From Paenarthrobacter sp. DKR-5 (GTDB lineage Bacteria > Actinomycetota > Actinomycetes > Actinomycetales > Micrococcaceae), in contig NZ_JAHBOI010000008.1 in assembly GCF_018531425.1 (NCBI RefSeq), positions 62,001-126,000 on the forward strand: a stretch of DNA of 64,000 nt. The letters run 5' to 3'. Both the position numbers and the translations under genes were made by a program. Shown one piece after another: positions 18,102 to 26,734 of the stretch; positions within the stretch are counted from its first letter, which is position 1, and every line of letters begins with the position of its first letter. The notes under the pieces were generated by a model that made no database searches, was not told where the DNA came from, and worked only from the letters and a program-made list of their open reading frames with translations.

Positions 18102-18842
18102 GTGGCATCCCAGTTGAATTTGAGCATCGACCGATCATCACCGGTGCCGCTGTACCACCAGGTTGTCCAGGGCATCGAAGCGGCCATCCATAATGGAACC
18201 CTTGCGCCGGGCAGCCGGCTGGACAACGAGATTGATCTGGCCGCCAAGCTGAACCTCTCCCGGCCGACTATGCGCAAAGCCATGGACGAGCTCGTGCGCG
18301 CCGGGCTGCTGGTCCGCAAGCGCGGGGTGGGAACCCAGGTGGTCGCCAGCCAGGTGCGCCGCTCACTCGAGCTCTCGTCCCTGTTCGACGACCTCGCCAG
18401 CCGGGGCAGCAAGCCCACCACGGAGGTGCTCAGCTTCGCTCACCGGGAAGCGGACGCATCGACCCGTGAGGCGTTGAACCTGCCCGCAGGGGCGAGCGTC
18501 TACCACTTCGTGCGGCTGCGCAAGGTGGACGGCAAGCCGCTGGCCCTGATGGAGAACTGGGTCCGCGACGACATCACTGAGATCACCGAATCGGCCCTGC
18601 GCACCCGCGGCATGTACGACATCCTCCGCTCCGGCGGAGTGAACTTCCGGCTCGCGAACCAGCGCATCGGCGCCGTGGTCGCCAACGAATACCAAGCCCC
18701 GCTGCTGGAGACCCCGGTAGGGGCGGCGCTGGTGACCATGGAACGCACCGCCGTCGACGACACCGGCCGGATGGTGGAGACGGGCCACCACGTCTACCGG
18801 GCGGACTCCTACTCCTTCGAAATGACCTTGGTCCAGCGCTGA
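18102..18842 (+). CDS. iolR: GntR-family (HutC/UTRA) regulator, probable inositol repressor
   Basis: 246 residues. The N-terminal winged helix (about 12-80) has VPLYHQVVQGIEAAIHNGTLAPGSRL and the recognition region SRPTMRKAMDELVRAGLLVRKRGVGT. The C-terminal UTRA domain (about 95-240) binds the effector. The start at 18102 is a GTG preceded by GGGAGAGCTCA. It is followed after 39 bases by iolB, so it most likely controls inositol catabolism, repressing without inositol. The large palindrome upstream is the presumed autoregulatory site. Gene symbol given by context. Confidence 0.85.
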   Translation: MASQLNLSIDRSSPVPLYHQVVQGIEAAIHNGTLAPGSRLDNEIDLAAKLNLSRPTMRKAMDELVRAGLLVRKRGVGTQVVASQVRRSLELSSLFDDLASRGSKPTTEVLSFAHREADASTREALNLPAGASVYHFVRLRKVDGKPLALMENWVRDDITEITESALRTRGMYDILRSGGVNFRLANQRIGAVVANEYQAPLLETPVGAALVTMERTAVDDTGRMVETGHHVYRADSYSFEMTLVQR

Positions 18843-18881
18843 CGCCTCGCGCTGGAGCCTCTGCAACGGAAAGGCACCTCC

Positions 18882-19775
18882 ATGGCCAACTGGGTCTACC
18901 CCCTCGGCACGGCAAGCGACGGACCGTGGGACGTCTCGCTCGGCACCGCGGATTCCGCGACCGCCGTTGAGGGCTGGAAGCATACCGGCATCAAAGTGGC
19001 CACGCTCGGGCCGGGGCAGAGTGTCACGCTGCCGGCCGCCGAGGAGGAACGGATCGTGGTGCCGCTCAACGGGTCCTTCGACGCGACCGTGGGCGGCGCT
19101 GATTACGCGCTGCACGGGCGCGCATCCGTCTTCGCCGGCCCCGCCGACGTGCTGTACACCGGCGTCCGCACCGAACTGACGGTTTCCTCCGATGACGGCG
19201 GCCGGGTTGCCATTGCGACGGCGCCGGCCTCCGCCTCCTACCCGACCCGGCTCATCCCGGCCGCGGAAACGCCGGTCGAGCTGCGCGGGGCCGGCAACTG
19301 CTCTCGGCAGGTGCACAACTTCGGCACGCCCGCCGCCCTGGAGGCGGACCGGTTCATCGTCTGCGAGGTACTGACCCCCGCCGGAAACTGGTCCTCCTAC
19401 CCGCCGCACAAGCACGACGTGGAGCAGGAGGGCGAAACCGCGCTCGAGGAGATTTACTACTTCGAGACGCGTGTCGCCGAGGGCTCCCCGGCGCCCGACG
19501 ATGCCGACGCCGTCGGCTATCAGCGCGTGTACGCCTCAGATGAGCGGCCGATCGACGTCGCCGCGGAGGTCCGCACCGGCGACGTCGTGCTCGTACCGTA
19601 CGGCTGGCACGGCCCCGCCATGGCCGCCCCGGGCTACGACCTCTACTACCTGAACGTGATGGCGGGCCCGGGACCGGTCCGGGACTGGCTGATCAGCGAC
19701 GACCCGCACCATGGCTGGATCCGGCGGACCTGGGAGGGCCAGGACGTGGACCCGCGCCTCCCGTTCGGCGCCTAG
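18882..19775 (+). CDS. iolB: 5-deoxy-glucuronate isomerase
   Basis: 297 residues, the normal IolB size, a bicupin. It converts 5-deoxy-D-glucuronate to 5-dehydro-2-deoxy-D-gluconate in the myo-inositol pathway. The metal site is visible in SSYPPHKHD (His residues) and later EEIYYFE, with GWHGPAMAAPGYDLYYLNVMAG in the second cupin. The ATG follows GGAAAGGCACCTCC. It sits behind the GntR regulator but is separated from the other iol genes, which lie 7-16 kb away on the opposite strand beyond the transketolase block. Confidence 0.95.
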   Translation: MANWVYPLGTASDGPWDVSLGTADSATAVEGWKHTGIKVATLGPGQSVTLPAAEEERIVVPLNGSFDATVGGADYALHGRASVFAGPADVLYTGVRTELTVSSDDGGRVAIATAPASASYPTRLIPAAETPVELRGAGNCSRQVHNFGTPAALEADRFIVCEVLTPAGNWSSYPPHKHDVEQEGETALEEIYYFETRVAEGSPAPDDADAVGYQRVYASDERPIDVAAEVRTGDVVLVPYGWHGPAMAAPGYDLYYLNVMAGPGPVRDWLISDDPHHGWIRRTWEGQDVDPRLPFGA

Positions 19776-19873
19776 GACCCCTCCCGCCTTTCCGGCCCCG
19801 GCTGCTCACGCGGCTCGGGGCCGGACCTGTTCCCGGCTCTCCCCCGGTCCGGCAGTATCCGCGCCCTCCCCGC

Positions 19874-19930
19874 CGAACGGCCAGCAGCGGCCGCTTCGCG
19901 CGCCCTGAGCCCGCCGTTGGCGGCCGTTCG
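19874..19930. repeat. Dispersed intergenic palindrome, copy 2 (degenerate)
   Basis: Outer 9-bp arms CGAACGGCC (19874-19882) and GGCCGTTCG (19922-19930) are perfect. The inner parts (AGCAGCGGC and CCGCCGTTGGC) pair only partly. It lies in the 241-bp gap between iolB and the alpha/beta-hydrolase gene; nothing else is apparent in this gap. Confidence 0.65.
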
Positions 19931-20016
19931 CGCATGTCCTTGCAGCCTCCTGAGTCGGACCAGAAGCGGGTTGAAGCGGCGGCGCTTTTTGTCCTGTTCG
20001 CCCCTACGATTAAGCA

Positions 20017-20787
20017 ATGGAGCGGACAAGGGCGGTCCTGCTGCCCGGAAGCGTGCTTCCGGCGGACCTCGCGTACTCGGAGCTGGTGAAGTCCCTCGGG
20101 CCGCACATTGATGCGGCCCTCAAGGACCTTGAGGTCTACGCCGGCCCGGAACCTCCGGAGGACTACACCCTGGACACCGAGGTTGAGGGACTGCGACGGT
20201 TCGCGGACGAAAGAGGGTGGGACTCCTTCCACCTGGTCGGGTACTCCGGCGGCGGAGCGTCGGCCTTGGCCTTCACCGCCAAGCACCCCGACCGGGTCCT
20301 GAGCCTGGCCCTGCTGGAGCCCGCGTGGGCTGGAAGCTGGGACTGGACCCCGGAGCACCGGCACCTGTGGCGCGAATACGACCAGCTTCAGTCGGCACCC
20401 CGGGATGAGTTCATGAAGAACTTCATCAGGCTCGGCGTCAAGGAAGGTGTGAAGGTGGCCCCGGTCGGGACGGCGGCCGAATCCACGGAGCCGCCGGCCT
20501 GGATGGATAAACGGCCCGCCGGCATCCTCGCCTTGCTGAACACGTTCAAGACCTACGACCTGAACCGCAGTGCCCTCGCCGCCTACGACCGCCCGGTGTA
20601 TTTCGCCCTCGGCGGCCTGAGCAATCCGCATGACTACGCCGCGATCGCGGAGGTCCTGATCGAAGTCTTCCCCGACTTCCAGCTGGAGGTGTTCGAAGAG
20701 CGGCACCATTTCGACCCGCCGCACCGGGTTGAGCCGGACCGGGTCGCCGCATCGCTCAAGGCGCTCTGGAAGCGGGCCGCCGGCTAA
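20017..20787 (+). CDS. Alpha/beta-hydrolase
   Basis: 256 residues. The nucleophile elbow GYSGGGASAL (Ser around residue 76) is a GxSxG motif. The acidic and His residues are expected around FALGGLSNP and ERHHFDPPH, the latter giving the catalytic His. An unusually long stretch separates the elbow and the cap (WDWTPEHRHLWREYDQL). Substrate unknown. It is placed between the inositol genes and the transketolase block, without evidence that it belongs to either. Confidence 0.85.
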   Translation: MERTRAVLLPGSVLPADLAYSELVKSLGPHIDAALKDLEVYAGPEPPEDYTLDTEVEGLRRFADERGWDSFHLVGYSGGGASALAFTAKHPDRVLSLALLEPAWAGSWDWTPEHRHLWREYDQLQSAPRDEFMKNFIRLGVKEGVKVAPVGTAAESTEPPAWMDKRPAGILALLNTFKTYDLNRSALAAYDRPVYFALGGLSNPHDYAAIAEVLIEVFPDFQLEVFEERHHFDPPHRVEPDRVAASLKALWKRAAG

Positions 20788-20806
20788 GCACCGTCGGCAG
20801 AATGGC

Positions 20807-21466
20807 TCAGCCCACGAGGTTCTGCGCGGCGCCGCTCATGTGGGCCCTGATCGTCTCGGCTGCCTTGGCCTTGTCCCCGGTCTCAATCGCATCCACGATG
20901 TCCGCGTGCCGCTTCACGTCCATGTTGCGCACTGCCCGTTCCAGTCCGGCGAACATAATGGACATCCTGATGTTCCCCTCCAGCGACTGCCACGAGTGCA
21001 GCAAAGTCTCGTTGCCGGTCAGGCGGCACAAGGTGCGGTGGAAATTCAGGTCCGCTTCGATCCGGGGCTCGAGGCCGTCCCGTTCGGCGTCGTCCATCGC
21101 GGCGATCGCGCCGTGCAGGGCCGCGATAACGCCGGCCCGGTCCGCGAGCTCGCAGAGCTGCGCGGCGGCCAATGACTCCAGCGCGGCACGGACAGCGAAA
21201 ATGTCCCTGATCTCCTTGGCATCCAGATGCCGCACCGACAGCCGCCCGCGCGGGCCCGCAGCGATCAGCCCCTCCTGCTGGAGCTGCCGCATCGCTTCGC
21301 GCAGGGTTCCGCGGCTGATCTGCAGGCTTTCGGACAGCTCGGTTTCGACCAGGTGGGTTCCCGGCGCCAGCTCGCCCGTGGTGATGGCGCGCCGCAGGGC
21401 GGCCAGGGCCTGCTGGCGCAGGCTCGTCTTCTCGAGTCCGGCGAGGGAGAGAGTTTCAGCGGCCAT
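20807..21466 (-). CDS. GntR-family (FCD) regulator of the transketolase block
   Basis: 219 residues from the ATG at 21466; the open frame continues upstream as an antisense shadow. The winged helix (about 12-75) contains ALAALRRAITTGELAPGTHLVETELSE and SRGTLREAMRQLQQEGLI. The FCD effector domain (about 85-215) shows the usual metal-binding pattern with D-x3-H (ADLNFHRTLCRLTGN) and later His residues. It lies at the end of the tkt-MHS gene run. Copies of one operator motif precede it, the MHS gene and the divergent isomerase gene, so it probably controls all of them. Confidence 0.88.
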   Translation of the reverse strand: MAAETLSLAGLEKTSLRQQALAALRRAITTGELAPGTHLVETELSESLQISRGTLREAMRQLQQEGLIAAGPRGRLSVRHLDAKEIRDIFAVRAALESLAAAQLCELADRAGVIAALHGAIAAMDDAERDGLEPRIEADLNFHRTLCRLTGNETLLHSWQSLEGNIRMSIMFAGLERAVRNMDVKRHADIVDAIETGDKAKAAETIRAHMSGAAQNLVG

Positions 21467-21490
21467 GGGTGCTGTCCTTGGAATCTGCGC

Positions 21491-21506
21491 GACTGTCAAC
21501 AGTTGG
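21491..21506. promoter_or_regulatory. Candidate operator before the FCD regulator
   Basis: GACTGTCAACAGTTGG, read on the minus strand as CCAACTGTTGACAGTC, shares ACTGTTGACAGTC with the site at 24942-24960. It is 25 bases upstream of the regulator start codon. Confidence 0.55.
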
Positions 21507-21542
21507 TCTGTCGACACTGATGCTACCCTCTCCCCCGCGGAA

Positions 21543-22538
21543 TCAACCGAGTTCGGCGAGCGTCCGCGCCACGATGCGGGCCGTCGAAAGCCCGTACCGC
21601 TCGTGTAGGGTCGGCAGCGCTCCGGCATCGAGGAAGGCATCGGGCAAGGCGATCGGCACGATCCGCTTCCCGAGGCCCGCGCGGACCACGGCCGAGGCGA
21701 CGGTCTCGAAAAGACCGCCCACCTCCGTGTGGTTCTCCAGGGTGATGACGAGCCGGTCGGTGTCCACCTCGCCCAGCACTGTCGCGGCGTCGAACGGCTT
21801 GATCGTGGGGGTGTGCACAACGGCAACGTCCACTGAGTGCCTGGCGAGTTCCTTGGCCGCGTCGAGGGCCCGCATGGTCATCAGGCCGCTGGAGACGAAG
21901 ACGACGTCGGCACCCCCGCGCAGGACCTTGGCCTTGCCCAGCTCGAAGCTGTAGTCGTACTCGTCGAGAACCGTCGGCACGTTCCCCCGCAGGAGGCGCA
22001 GGTAGGTCGGCCCGTCGCTGGCGGCCAGCTGGGGAACAGCCTGCTCGATGTCGACCGAATCGCAGGGGTCCACGATGGTCAGGTTGGGCATGCCGCGGAA
22101 GATGGCCATGTCCTCGGTGGCCTGGTGGCTGGGTCCGTACCCTGTGGTGAGGCCAGGCAGGCCGCCGACGATGTTGACGTTCAGGTTCGGTTCCGCGATG
22201 TCGAGGCAGAGGAAGTCGTAGGCGCGCCGCGCCGCGAAGACCGAGTAGGTGGAAGCAAACGGCACGAGCCCGGTCTCCGCCATTCCGGCCGCAGCACCGA
22301 ACAGCAGCTGCTCGGCCATTCCCATCTGGAAGAACCGCTCGGGGAAGGCCTGGGCGAAGACATGCATGTCGGTGTACTTGCCCAGGTCCGCCGTGAGCCC
22401 GACGATGTTCTCGTTCTCCCGGGCGGCCTTGACCAGGGCGTGTCCAAAGGGTGCCGGCGTCGTTTTCTGGCCCGGGTCAGCGAACGACGCGATCATGGCC
22501 GAGGTCTTCAGCCGGGGCGTGGTCGGTGCGGCGGTCAT
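21543..22538 (-). CDS. Transketolase, C-terminal subunit
   Basis: 331 residues from the ATG at 22538, which overlaps the stop of the N-terminal subunit as ATGA. It holds the pyrimidine-binding and C-terminal domains: the catalytic Glu in FFQMGMAEQLLFG, the YSVFAARRAYDFL helix and a C-terminal domain with LVITLENHTEVGGL. Split transketolases act as heterotetramers and move a two-carbon ketol unit between sugars. In known examples (apulose 4-phosphate, sulfofructose or modified sugars) they serve specific catabolic pathways rather than the pentose phosphate route. The substrate here is not known. Confidence 0.9.
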   Translation of the reverse strand: MTAAPTTPRLKTSAMIASFADPGQKTTPAPFGHALVKAARENENIVGLTADLGKYTDMHVFAQAFPERFFQMGMAEQLLFGAAAGMAETGLVPFASTYSVFAARRAYDFLCLDIAEPNLNVNIVGGLPGLTTGYGPSHQATEDMAIFRGMPNLTIVDPCDSVDIEQAVPQLAASDGPTYLRLLRGNVPTVLDEYDYSFELGKAKVLRGGADVVFVSSGLMTMRALDAAKELARHSVDVAVVHTPTIKPFDAATVLGEVDTDRLVITLENHTEVGGLFETVASAVVRAGLGKRIVPIALPDAFLDAGALPTLHERYGLSTARIVARTLAELG

Positions 22539-23428
22539 TTGCCTTCTCCTTCGTATCCGTTGGTCAGCTGCTCCCGGCAGATCTGCCATTCGTGCTCTTC
22601 AATCCGCATGAAGTGGGCCTTCTCCCGCGTTTCGAGCAGCGGGACACCGCGGCCGATCCGGGTATCGCACAGGATGACGGCGGGCCGTCCTTCCAAGCCC
22701 GCCTCGGCGGCGACGGCGTCGAAGGCGCTCAGGAGCGCGCCCACGTCGTTCCCCTCCACCCGTTGAACGTGCCAGCCGCAGGCGGCCCACTTGTCCGCCA
22801 CCGGCTCGGTCCGCAGCACGCTGTCGGTGCGCCCGTCGGCCTGCAGCGCGTTGATGTCCACGAGTGCGGTCAGGTTGCCCAGCTGGTGGTGGTGCGCGCC
22901 CATCGCCGCTTCCCAGGTGGAACCTTCGTCGAGCTCGCCGTCGGAGAGAAAGTTGATGACGCGCGACGCAGAGTTGCGGTGCCGCAGGCCCAGTGCCATG
23001 CCTACGGCGATGGTCAGCCCGTGGCCCAGCGAGCCGCCGGAGATTTCCATCCCCGGGGTGTAGGTCGACATCCCCGACATCGGCAGCCGTGAATCGTCCG
23101 ACCCGTAGGTTTCCAGCTCCGCTTCGGGAATGATGCCCGCCTCGGCGAGGGCGGCGTAGTGCCCGATGGCGTAGTGCCCGGTCGACAGCAGGAACCTGTC
23201 CCGGCCCTCCCAGTGAGGATCCTCCGGCCGGTAGGTCAACTGGTCGGCGTACACGGCGGCAAACATGTCCGCGGCGCCCAGGGCCTGGCCGACATAGCCC
23301 TGGCCCTGTACCTCTCCCATGTTCAGTGCGGAGTGGCGGATGCGGTAGGCGGCTGCCTCCACCCTGCGGCGCCGCTCCTCGAAGCTGCCGCCCCGGACCG
23401 GGGTCTGTTCTGTAGTCGTCGTCGTCAA
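22535..23428 (-). CDS. Transketolase, N-terminal subunit
   Basis: 297 residues if translation starts at TTG (23428), which follows GGAG by six bases; the frame is open further upstream without a better start. It is the ThDP-binding subunit: GHYAIGHYAALAEAG, SGGSLGHGLTIAVGMALG, then FLSDGELDEGSTWEAAMGA with GDG-like SDGE and N in LVDINALQADG. Two subunits form the active centre together, and they overlap by ATGA. Downstream of the MHS transporter with a 44-base gap, so probably one operon. Confidence 0.88.
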   Translation of the reverse strand: MTTTTTEQTPVRGGSFEERRRRVEAAAYRIRHSALNMGEVQGQGYVGQALGAADMFAAVYADQLTYRPEDPHWEGRDRFLLSTGHYAIGHYAALAEAGIIPEAELETYGSDDSRLPMSGMSTYTPGMEISGGSLGHGLTIAVGMALGLRHRNSASRVINFLSDGELDEGSTWEAAMGAHHHQLGNLTALVDINALQADGRTDSVLRTEPVADKWAACGWHVQRVEGNDVGALLSAFDAVAAEAGLEGRPAVILCDTRIGRGVPLLETREKAHFMRIEEHEWQICREQLTNGYEGEGK

Positions 23429-23472
23429 CGTTTTCTCCAATTGGTGTGCGTTTGCGTGCTGTTGGCGGGGGC

Positions 23473-24810
23473 TCAGGCCGGGATATCGACCGGGGCGGAA
23501 GCGGTGGCTTCGTGCGCCAGCCGGCGTTCGGCCGGTCCCCAGGTTTCCTTCGTCGCGAGGGCGGCCCAGAGGCCGATGAGCGCGTAGGCCGCAAAGAGCA
23601 GCGCCGGCCCCATCCATCCCAGCGCGATGAACAGCAAGGTGGTGATGAACGGGGTGAACCCGGAGACCATTGCGGAGATCTGGTAGGCCAGCGAGGCGCC
23701 GGACGCCCGGGTGTTGGCGCGGAAGAGCTCAGGGAACCATGCTCCCTGGGCGCCGGCCAGCGAGTTCTGGCACACGGCGTACGAGATCACGATGGTGGCA
23801 ATGATGAAGAAGAACAGGCCCGTGTTGACCAGCAGGAACATCGGCACGGCGAACAGCGCCGCAAAGGCGCAGGACCAGATGTAGACGGGCCGTCGGCCGA
23901 TCCGGTCGGTCAGTGCACCCCACGACGTGGTGGCGACGATGCCGATGGCCGAGGCGATGCACAGTGCCACCAGGGTCTGCGTCTTGTCAGCGAGGTGGGT
24001 GCTGTTCAGGTAGGAAATCATGTAGGTGATGGACACGGCGTAACCGGCGGTTTCAGCGATGCGCAGGCCGATGCCGCGCACGATGTTGCGCCAGTCGCTG
24101 CGGATGACGGCGGCGATCGGGGCCTCGGAAATGGTCCCTCGTTCCTTGACCTCTTCGAAGACGGGGGACTCGGGGACCTTGGAGCGGATGATCAGGCCGA
24201 CAATCACGAGCAGGATGCTGGCGAGGAACGGAATGCGCCAGGCCCACTCGTTGCCGAGCTGCACGCTGAAAAGGAAGACGAGGTTGGCCAGCAGCAGCCC
24301 GACCGGGAAGCCGGCCTGGACAATGCCGGTGAACTTGCCCTTGGCCTTCCAAGGAGCGTGTTCGTAGCTCATCAGAATGGCGCCGCCCCACTCTGCGCCG
24401 AAGGCCAGGCCCTGCACGATGCGCACGGTGACCAGAAGCGCGGGAGCCAGCAGGCCGACGGCCGCGTAGGTGGGCAGCAGGCCGATGGCGAAGGTTGCCA
24501 GCCCCATCAGGATCAGCGATGCGACCAGCACCGGCTTGCGCCCCACTTTGTCGCCGAGGTGGCCGCCGATGATGCCGCCCAAAGGCCTGGCCGCGAATCC
24601 CACGCCCAGCGTCGCGAAGGAAGCGAGGGTGCCGGTGACCGGATCGCTGCCGGGAAAGAAGGCGTGCCCGAAGTAGAGAGCCGCGGCGGTACCGAATCCA
24701 ATGAAGTCGTAAGTTTCGATGACAGCGCCGACGCTGGAACCGATGGCCACTCGGCGAGCATCCGGAGTTCCGTGCACAGGGCCGCGGAGCTGAAGAGCCT
24801 CATTGCTCAT
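23473..24810 (-). CDS. MHS-family MFS transporter
   Basis: 445 residues, 12 transmembrane helices. Opening GSSVGAVIETYDFIGFGTAAALYF and the motif GGHLGDKVGRKPVLV mark the metabolite:H+ symporter branch (KgtP, ShiA, ProP relatives), which imports organic acids and polyols with protons. The central loop has the sequence RSKVPESPVFEEVKERG, typical for the family. Start after AAAGGGATTC. It is the first gene of the block transketolase N, C and GntR and is divergent from the isomerase/SDR pair; its substrate should be the compound that pathway degrades. Confidence 0.9.
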   Translation of the reverse strand: MSNEALQLRGPVHGTPDARRVAIGSSVGAVIETYDFIGFGTAAALYFGHAFFPGSDPVTGTLASFATLGVGFAARPLGGIIGGHLGDKVGRKPVLVASLILMGLATFAIGLLPTYAAVGLLAPALLVTVRIVQGLAFGAEWGGAILMSYEHAPWKAKGKFTGIVQAGFPVGLLLANLVFLFSVQLGNEWAWRIPFLASILLVIVGLIIRSKVPESPVFEEVKERGTISEAPIAAVIRSDWRNIVRGIGLRIAETAGYAVSITYMISYLNSTHLADKTQTLVALCIASAIGIVATTSWGALTDRIGRRPVYIWSCAFAALFAVPMFLLVNTGLFFFIIATIVISYAVCQNSLAGAQGAWFPELFRANTRASGASLAYQISAMVSGFTPFITTLLFIALGWMGPALLFAAYALIGLWAALATKETWGPAERRLAHEATASAPVDIPA

Positions 24811-24858
24811 GATGAATCCCTTTCAAGCAGGTGTCGGACGGCGGACGGGCCGTCTCAC

Positions 24859-24873
24859 TGTTGACAGTCAACA
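24859..24873. promoter_or_regulatory. Operator site 1 in the divergent region
   Basis: Perfect palindrome TGTTGAC-A-GTCAACA, 48 bases upstream of the MHS start. Same motif family as the sites at 24911, 24942 and 21491. Confidence 0.7.
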
Positions 24874-24910
24874 GGCTGTGCCAAACAGTGTGATGGAAAC
24901 CACTCAGCAA

Positions 24911-24925
24911 TGTCAACAGTCAACA
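24911..24925. promoter_or_regulatory. Operator site 2 in the divergent region
   Basis: TGTCAACAGTCAACA, two overlapping half-sites (GTCAACA) spaced by one helical part of the motif. It overlaps a minus-strand TTGACA that could be the -35 for the MHS transporter gene. Confidence 0.6.
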
Positions 24926-24941
24926 AAAACGGTAAAACTGG

Positions 24942-24960
24942 TTGACTGTTGACAGTCGAC
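24942..24960. promoter_or_regulatory. Operator site 3 overlapping the isomerase promoter
   Basis: TTGACTGTTGACAGTCGAC contains the inverted repeat GACTGT-TG-ACAGTC. Its TTGACT/TTGACA can serve as -35 with TAACGT (24966-24971) as -10 for the gene at 25014, so binding would block RNA polymerase. Confidence 0.6.
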
Positions 24961-25013
24961 GTTTGTAACGTGGTGCCCCTCACATATTTTCCACCGGACG
25001 AGGACCGACGACG

Positions 25014-25838
25014 ATGTTCCACCCCCGGCTTGGATGCTCTTCCATCAGCTTCCGCCACCAAGACCTGCCGACCGCACTGAGGACCATCGAGGACCTAACC
25101 TTCGCCGAGATCGACCTCGGGGCACTCCCCGGTGTCTGCGACCACGTGCCTTTCGTGCTGGATGCAGCCGCGGTGCGGGAGGTGGCCGCCGTCGTCCGCG
25201 CCTCGGGCCTGACCGTGCGGTCCGTCAACGGCGACGTTGGCGACCTGAATCTCCCACTGGATCCGGCCGGCTCCGCTGCCCGGAGCGCCCACCTGGACCG
25301 CTTGCTTGAACTGGCGGCCGCTGTCGGAGCCCGCGCCCTGGTCCTGCCCTGCGGAGCGCTGGCCCGCGATCCGGCCGGCCCGCTCGGCGCCGACCTCGAT
25401 GCGGTGGCCGGCCAGCTCGCTGCAGCCGCCCAGCGGGGCGAGGCCTTCGGGGTGCAGCTTTGGACCGAGTCCCTGCACTTCCACCGGCTCTGCTGGAACC
25501 TTGAACGTGCCGCCATGCTGGCGGACCGTCTGGCCGGCACCGGTGTTGGCCACGTGATGGACTTCAGCCACATTGTGGCCTCCGGGGCCGACCCGCGGGA
25601 CTTCGTTCGCCTGATTGGCAGCAACATCCGCCACGTCCATCTGCGCGACGCCGTGCCCGGGAACATCAACCTCAGCATCGGCAACGGCGCTGTGGACTTC
25701 CCGGCAGGCCTGCGCGCGCTGGCTGACGCCGGCTACGCGGGTCACTTTTCCATGGAACTCGAGACCCGCGACCTCAGCCACGAGGAACGCCCCGCGGCGG
25801 CGGCCAAAGCGGCCAGTTTCGTTACCGACTTCATCTAA
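25014..25838 (+). CDS. Sugar isomerase/epimerase, TIM-barrel (AP endonuclease 2-like)
   Basis: 274 residues, xylose isomerase-like TIM barrel family as in IolE/IolI, hydroxypyruvate isomerase and tagatose 3-epimerase. Metal ligands are likely E in VQLWTESLHF, D/H in VMDFSHIV, H in IRHVHLRDAV and the E in SMELETRD. The protein may interconvert aldose/ketose or epimerise a ketose for the transketolase of the same block. Divergent from the MHS transporter with the shared operator region; SDR follows after 30 bases. Confidence 0.87.
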   Translation: MFHPRLGCSSISFRHQDLPTALRTIEDLTFAEIDLGALPGVCDHVPFVLDAAAVREVAAVVRASGLTVRSVNGDVGDLNLPLDPAGSAARSAHLDRLLELAAAVGARALVLPCGALARDPAGPLGADLDAVAGQLAAAAQRGEAFGVQLWTESLHFHRLCWNLERAAMLADRLAGTGVGHVMDFSHIVASGADPRDFVRLIGSNIRHVHLRDAVPGNINLSIGNGAVDFPAGLRALADAGYAGHFSMELETRDLSHEERPAAAAKAASFVTDFI

Positions 25839-25868
25839 CCCGTCCCCCAATCCCGCAAGGAGAACCCC

Positions 25869-26642
25869 ATGCCAGTCCCCCAGCGCACCGCCGTCATCAC
25901 CGGAGCCACCTCCGAGCGAGGCATCGGCGTCGCCACTGCCCGCCGCTACGCCACCGAGGGGTGGGCCGTCGTCATCCTCGACCTCGACGGCGAGAAGTCG
26001 GCCAAGGTGGCTGCCGAGATCGGGAACGAATTCACCGTCCCCGCGTTCGGCTTCGAGGTCGACGTCACCGACGAGCAATCGGTGGCGCGCGCAGCAGAAG
26101 CCGTCGGCGCCGAGGTCACGGCGGGGAACCTGCCCGCTGTCGGCGCCTTGGCCAACATTGCCGGAATCACCTCCCCCGTCCCGTTCCTCGAGACCAGCCT
26201 CGAACTCTGGAACAAGGTGATGGCCGTGAACGCGACCGGCACCTACCTGGTGACAAAGGCGTTCCTGCCGGCAATGATCGAGAGCGGCTGGGGCCGGATC
26301 GTGACCATGTCCTCCGTCTCGGCCCAGCGCGGCGGCGGCGTCTTTGGCAAAGTGCCCTATTCGGCCGCCAAGGCAGCCATCCTCGGCTTCACCAAGGCAC
26401 TGGCCCGGGAACTGGGTGACAGCGGCGTGACCATCAACGCCGTCACCCCCGGCGCCGTCGACACGAACATCCGGGTGGGCAGCACCGACGAGCAGGAAGC
26501 GGCGATCGCGGCCGGCATCCCGCTCGGACGCACCGCCACAACGGAGGAAATCGCCTCGGTCATCACCTTCCTGTCCTCCGACGCCGCCTCGTACCTCACC
26601 GGCACGACGATCGACATCAACGGCGGAAGCCACATGCACTAA
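25869..26642 (+). CDS. Short-chain dehydrogenase/reductase
   Basis: 257 residues, classical SDR. N-terminal TGATSERGIG binds NAD(P); the LANIAGI loop and the Ser-Tyr-Lys triad (SSVSAQRGGGVFGKVPYSAAKAA) are in place. The start follows AAGGAG. It is cotranscribed with the TIM-barrel isomerase. It shares long motifs, including SAQRGGG, with the SDRs at 40827 and 51730, so the three are paralogues. It probably oxidises a polyol or sugar in the transketolase pathway. Confidence 0.9.
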   Translation: MPVPQRTAVITGATSERGIGVATARRYATEGWAVVILDLDGEKSAKVAAEIGNEFTVPAFGFEVDVTDEQSVARAAEAVGAEVTAGNLPAVGALANIAGITSPVPFLETSLELWNKVMAVNATGTYLVTKAFLPAMIESGWGRIVTMSSVSAQRGGGVFGKVPYSAAKAAILGFTKALARELGDSGVTINAVTPGAVDTNIRVGSTDEQEAAIAAGIPLGRTATTEEIASVITFLSSDAASYLTGTTIDINGGSHMH

Positions 26643-26658
26643 GCACGCTCAGGGCAGG

Positions 26659-26717
26659 CGAAAGGCCAGTGGTGGCGGGCTCGCGACCGGGGAGCCCGCC
26701 ACCACTGGCCTTTCGCG
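26659..26717. repeat. Dispersed intergenic palindrome, copy 3
   Basis: Perfect 25-bp arms (26659-26683 and 26693-26717; outer GCGAAAGGCCAGTGGTGGCG) with a 9-base loop, between the convergent SDR and iolT stop codons (26642 and 26735). Best preserved copy together with copies 7 and 8. Confidence 0.88.
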
Positions 26718-26734
26718 CAGCCGCGCCGCGTGGT

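Noticed and set aside
23446-24864. A 472-codon plus-strand frame over the MHS transporter
   Set aside because: Antisense shadow; it would also overlap the operator region.
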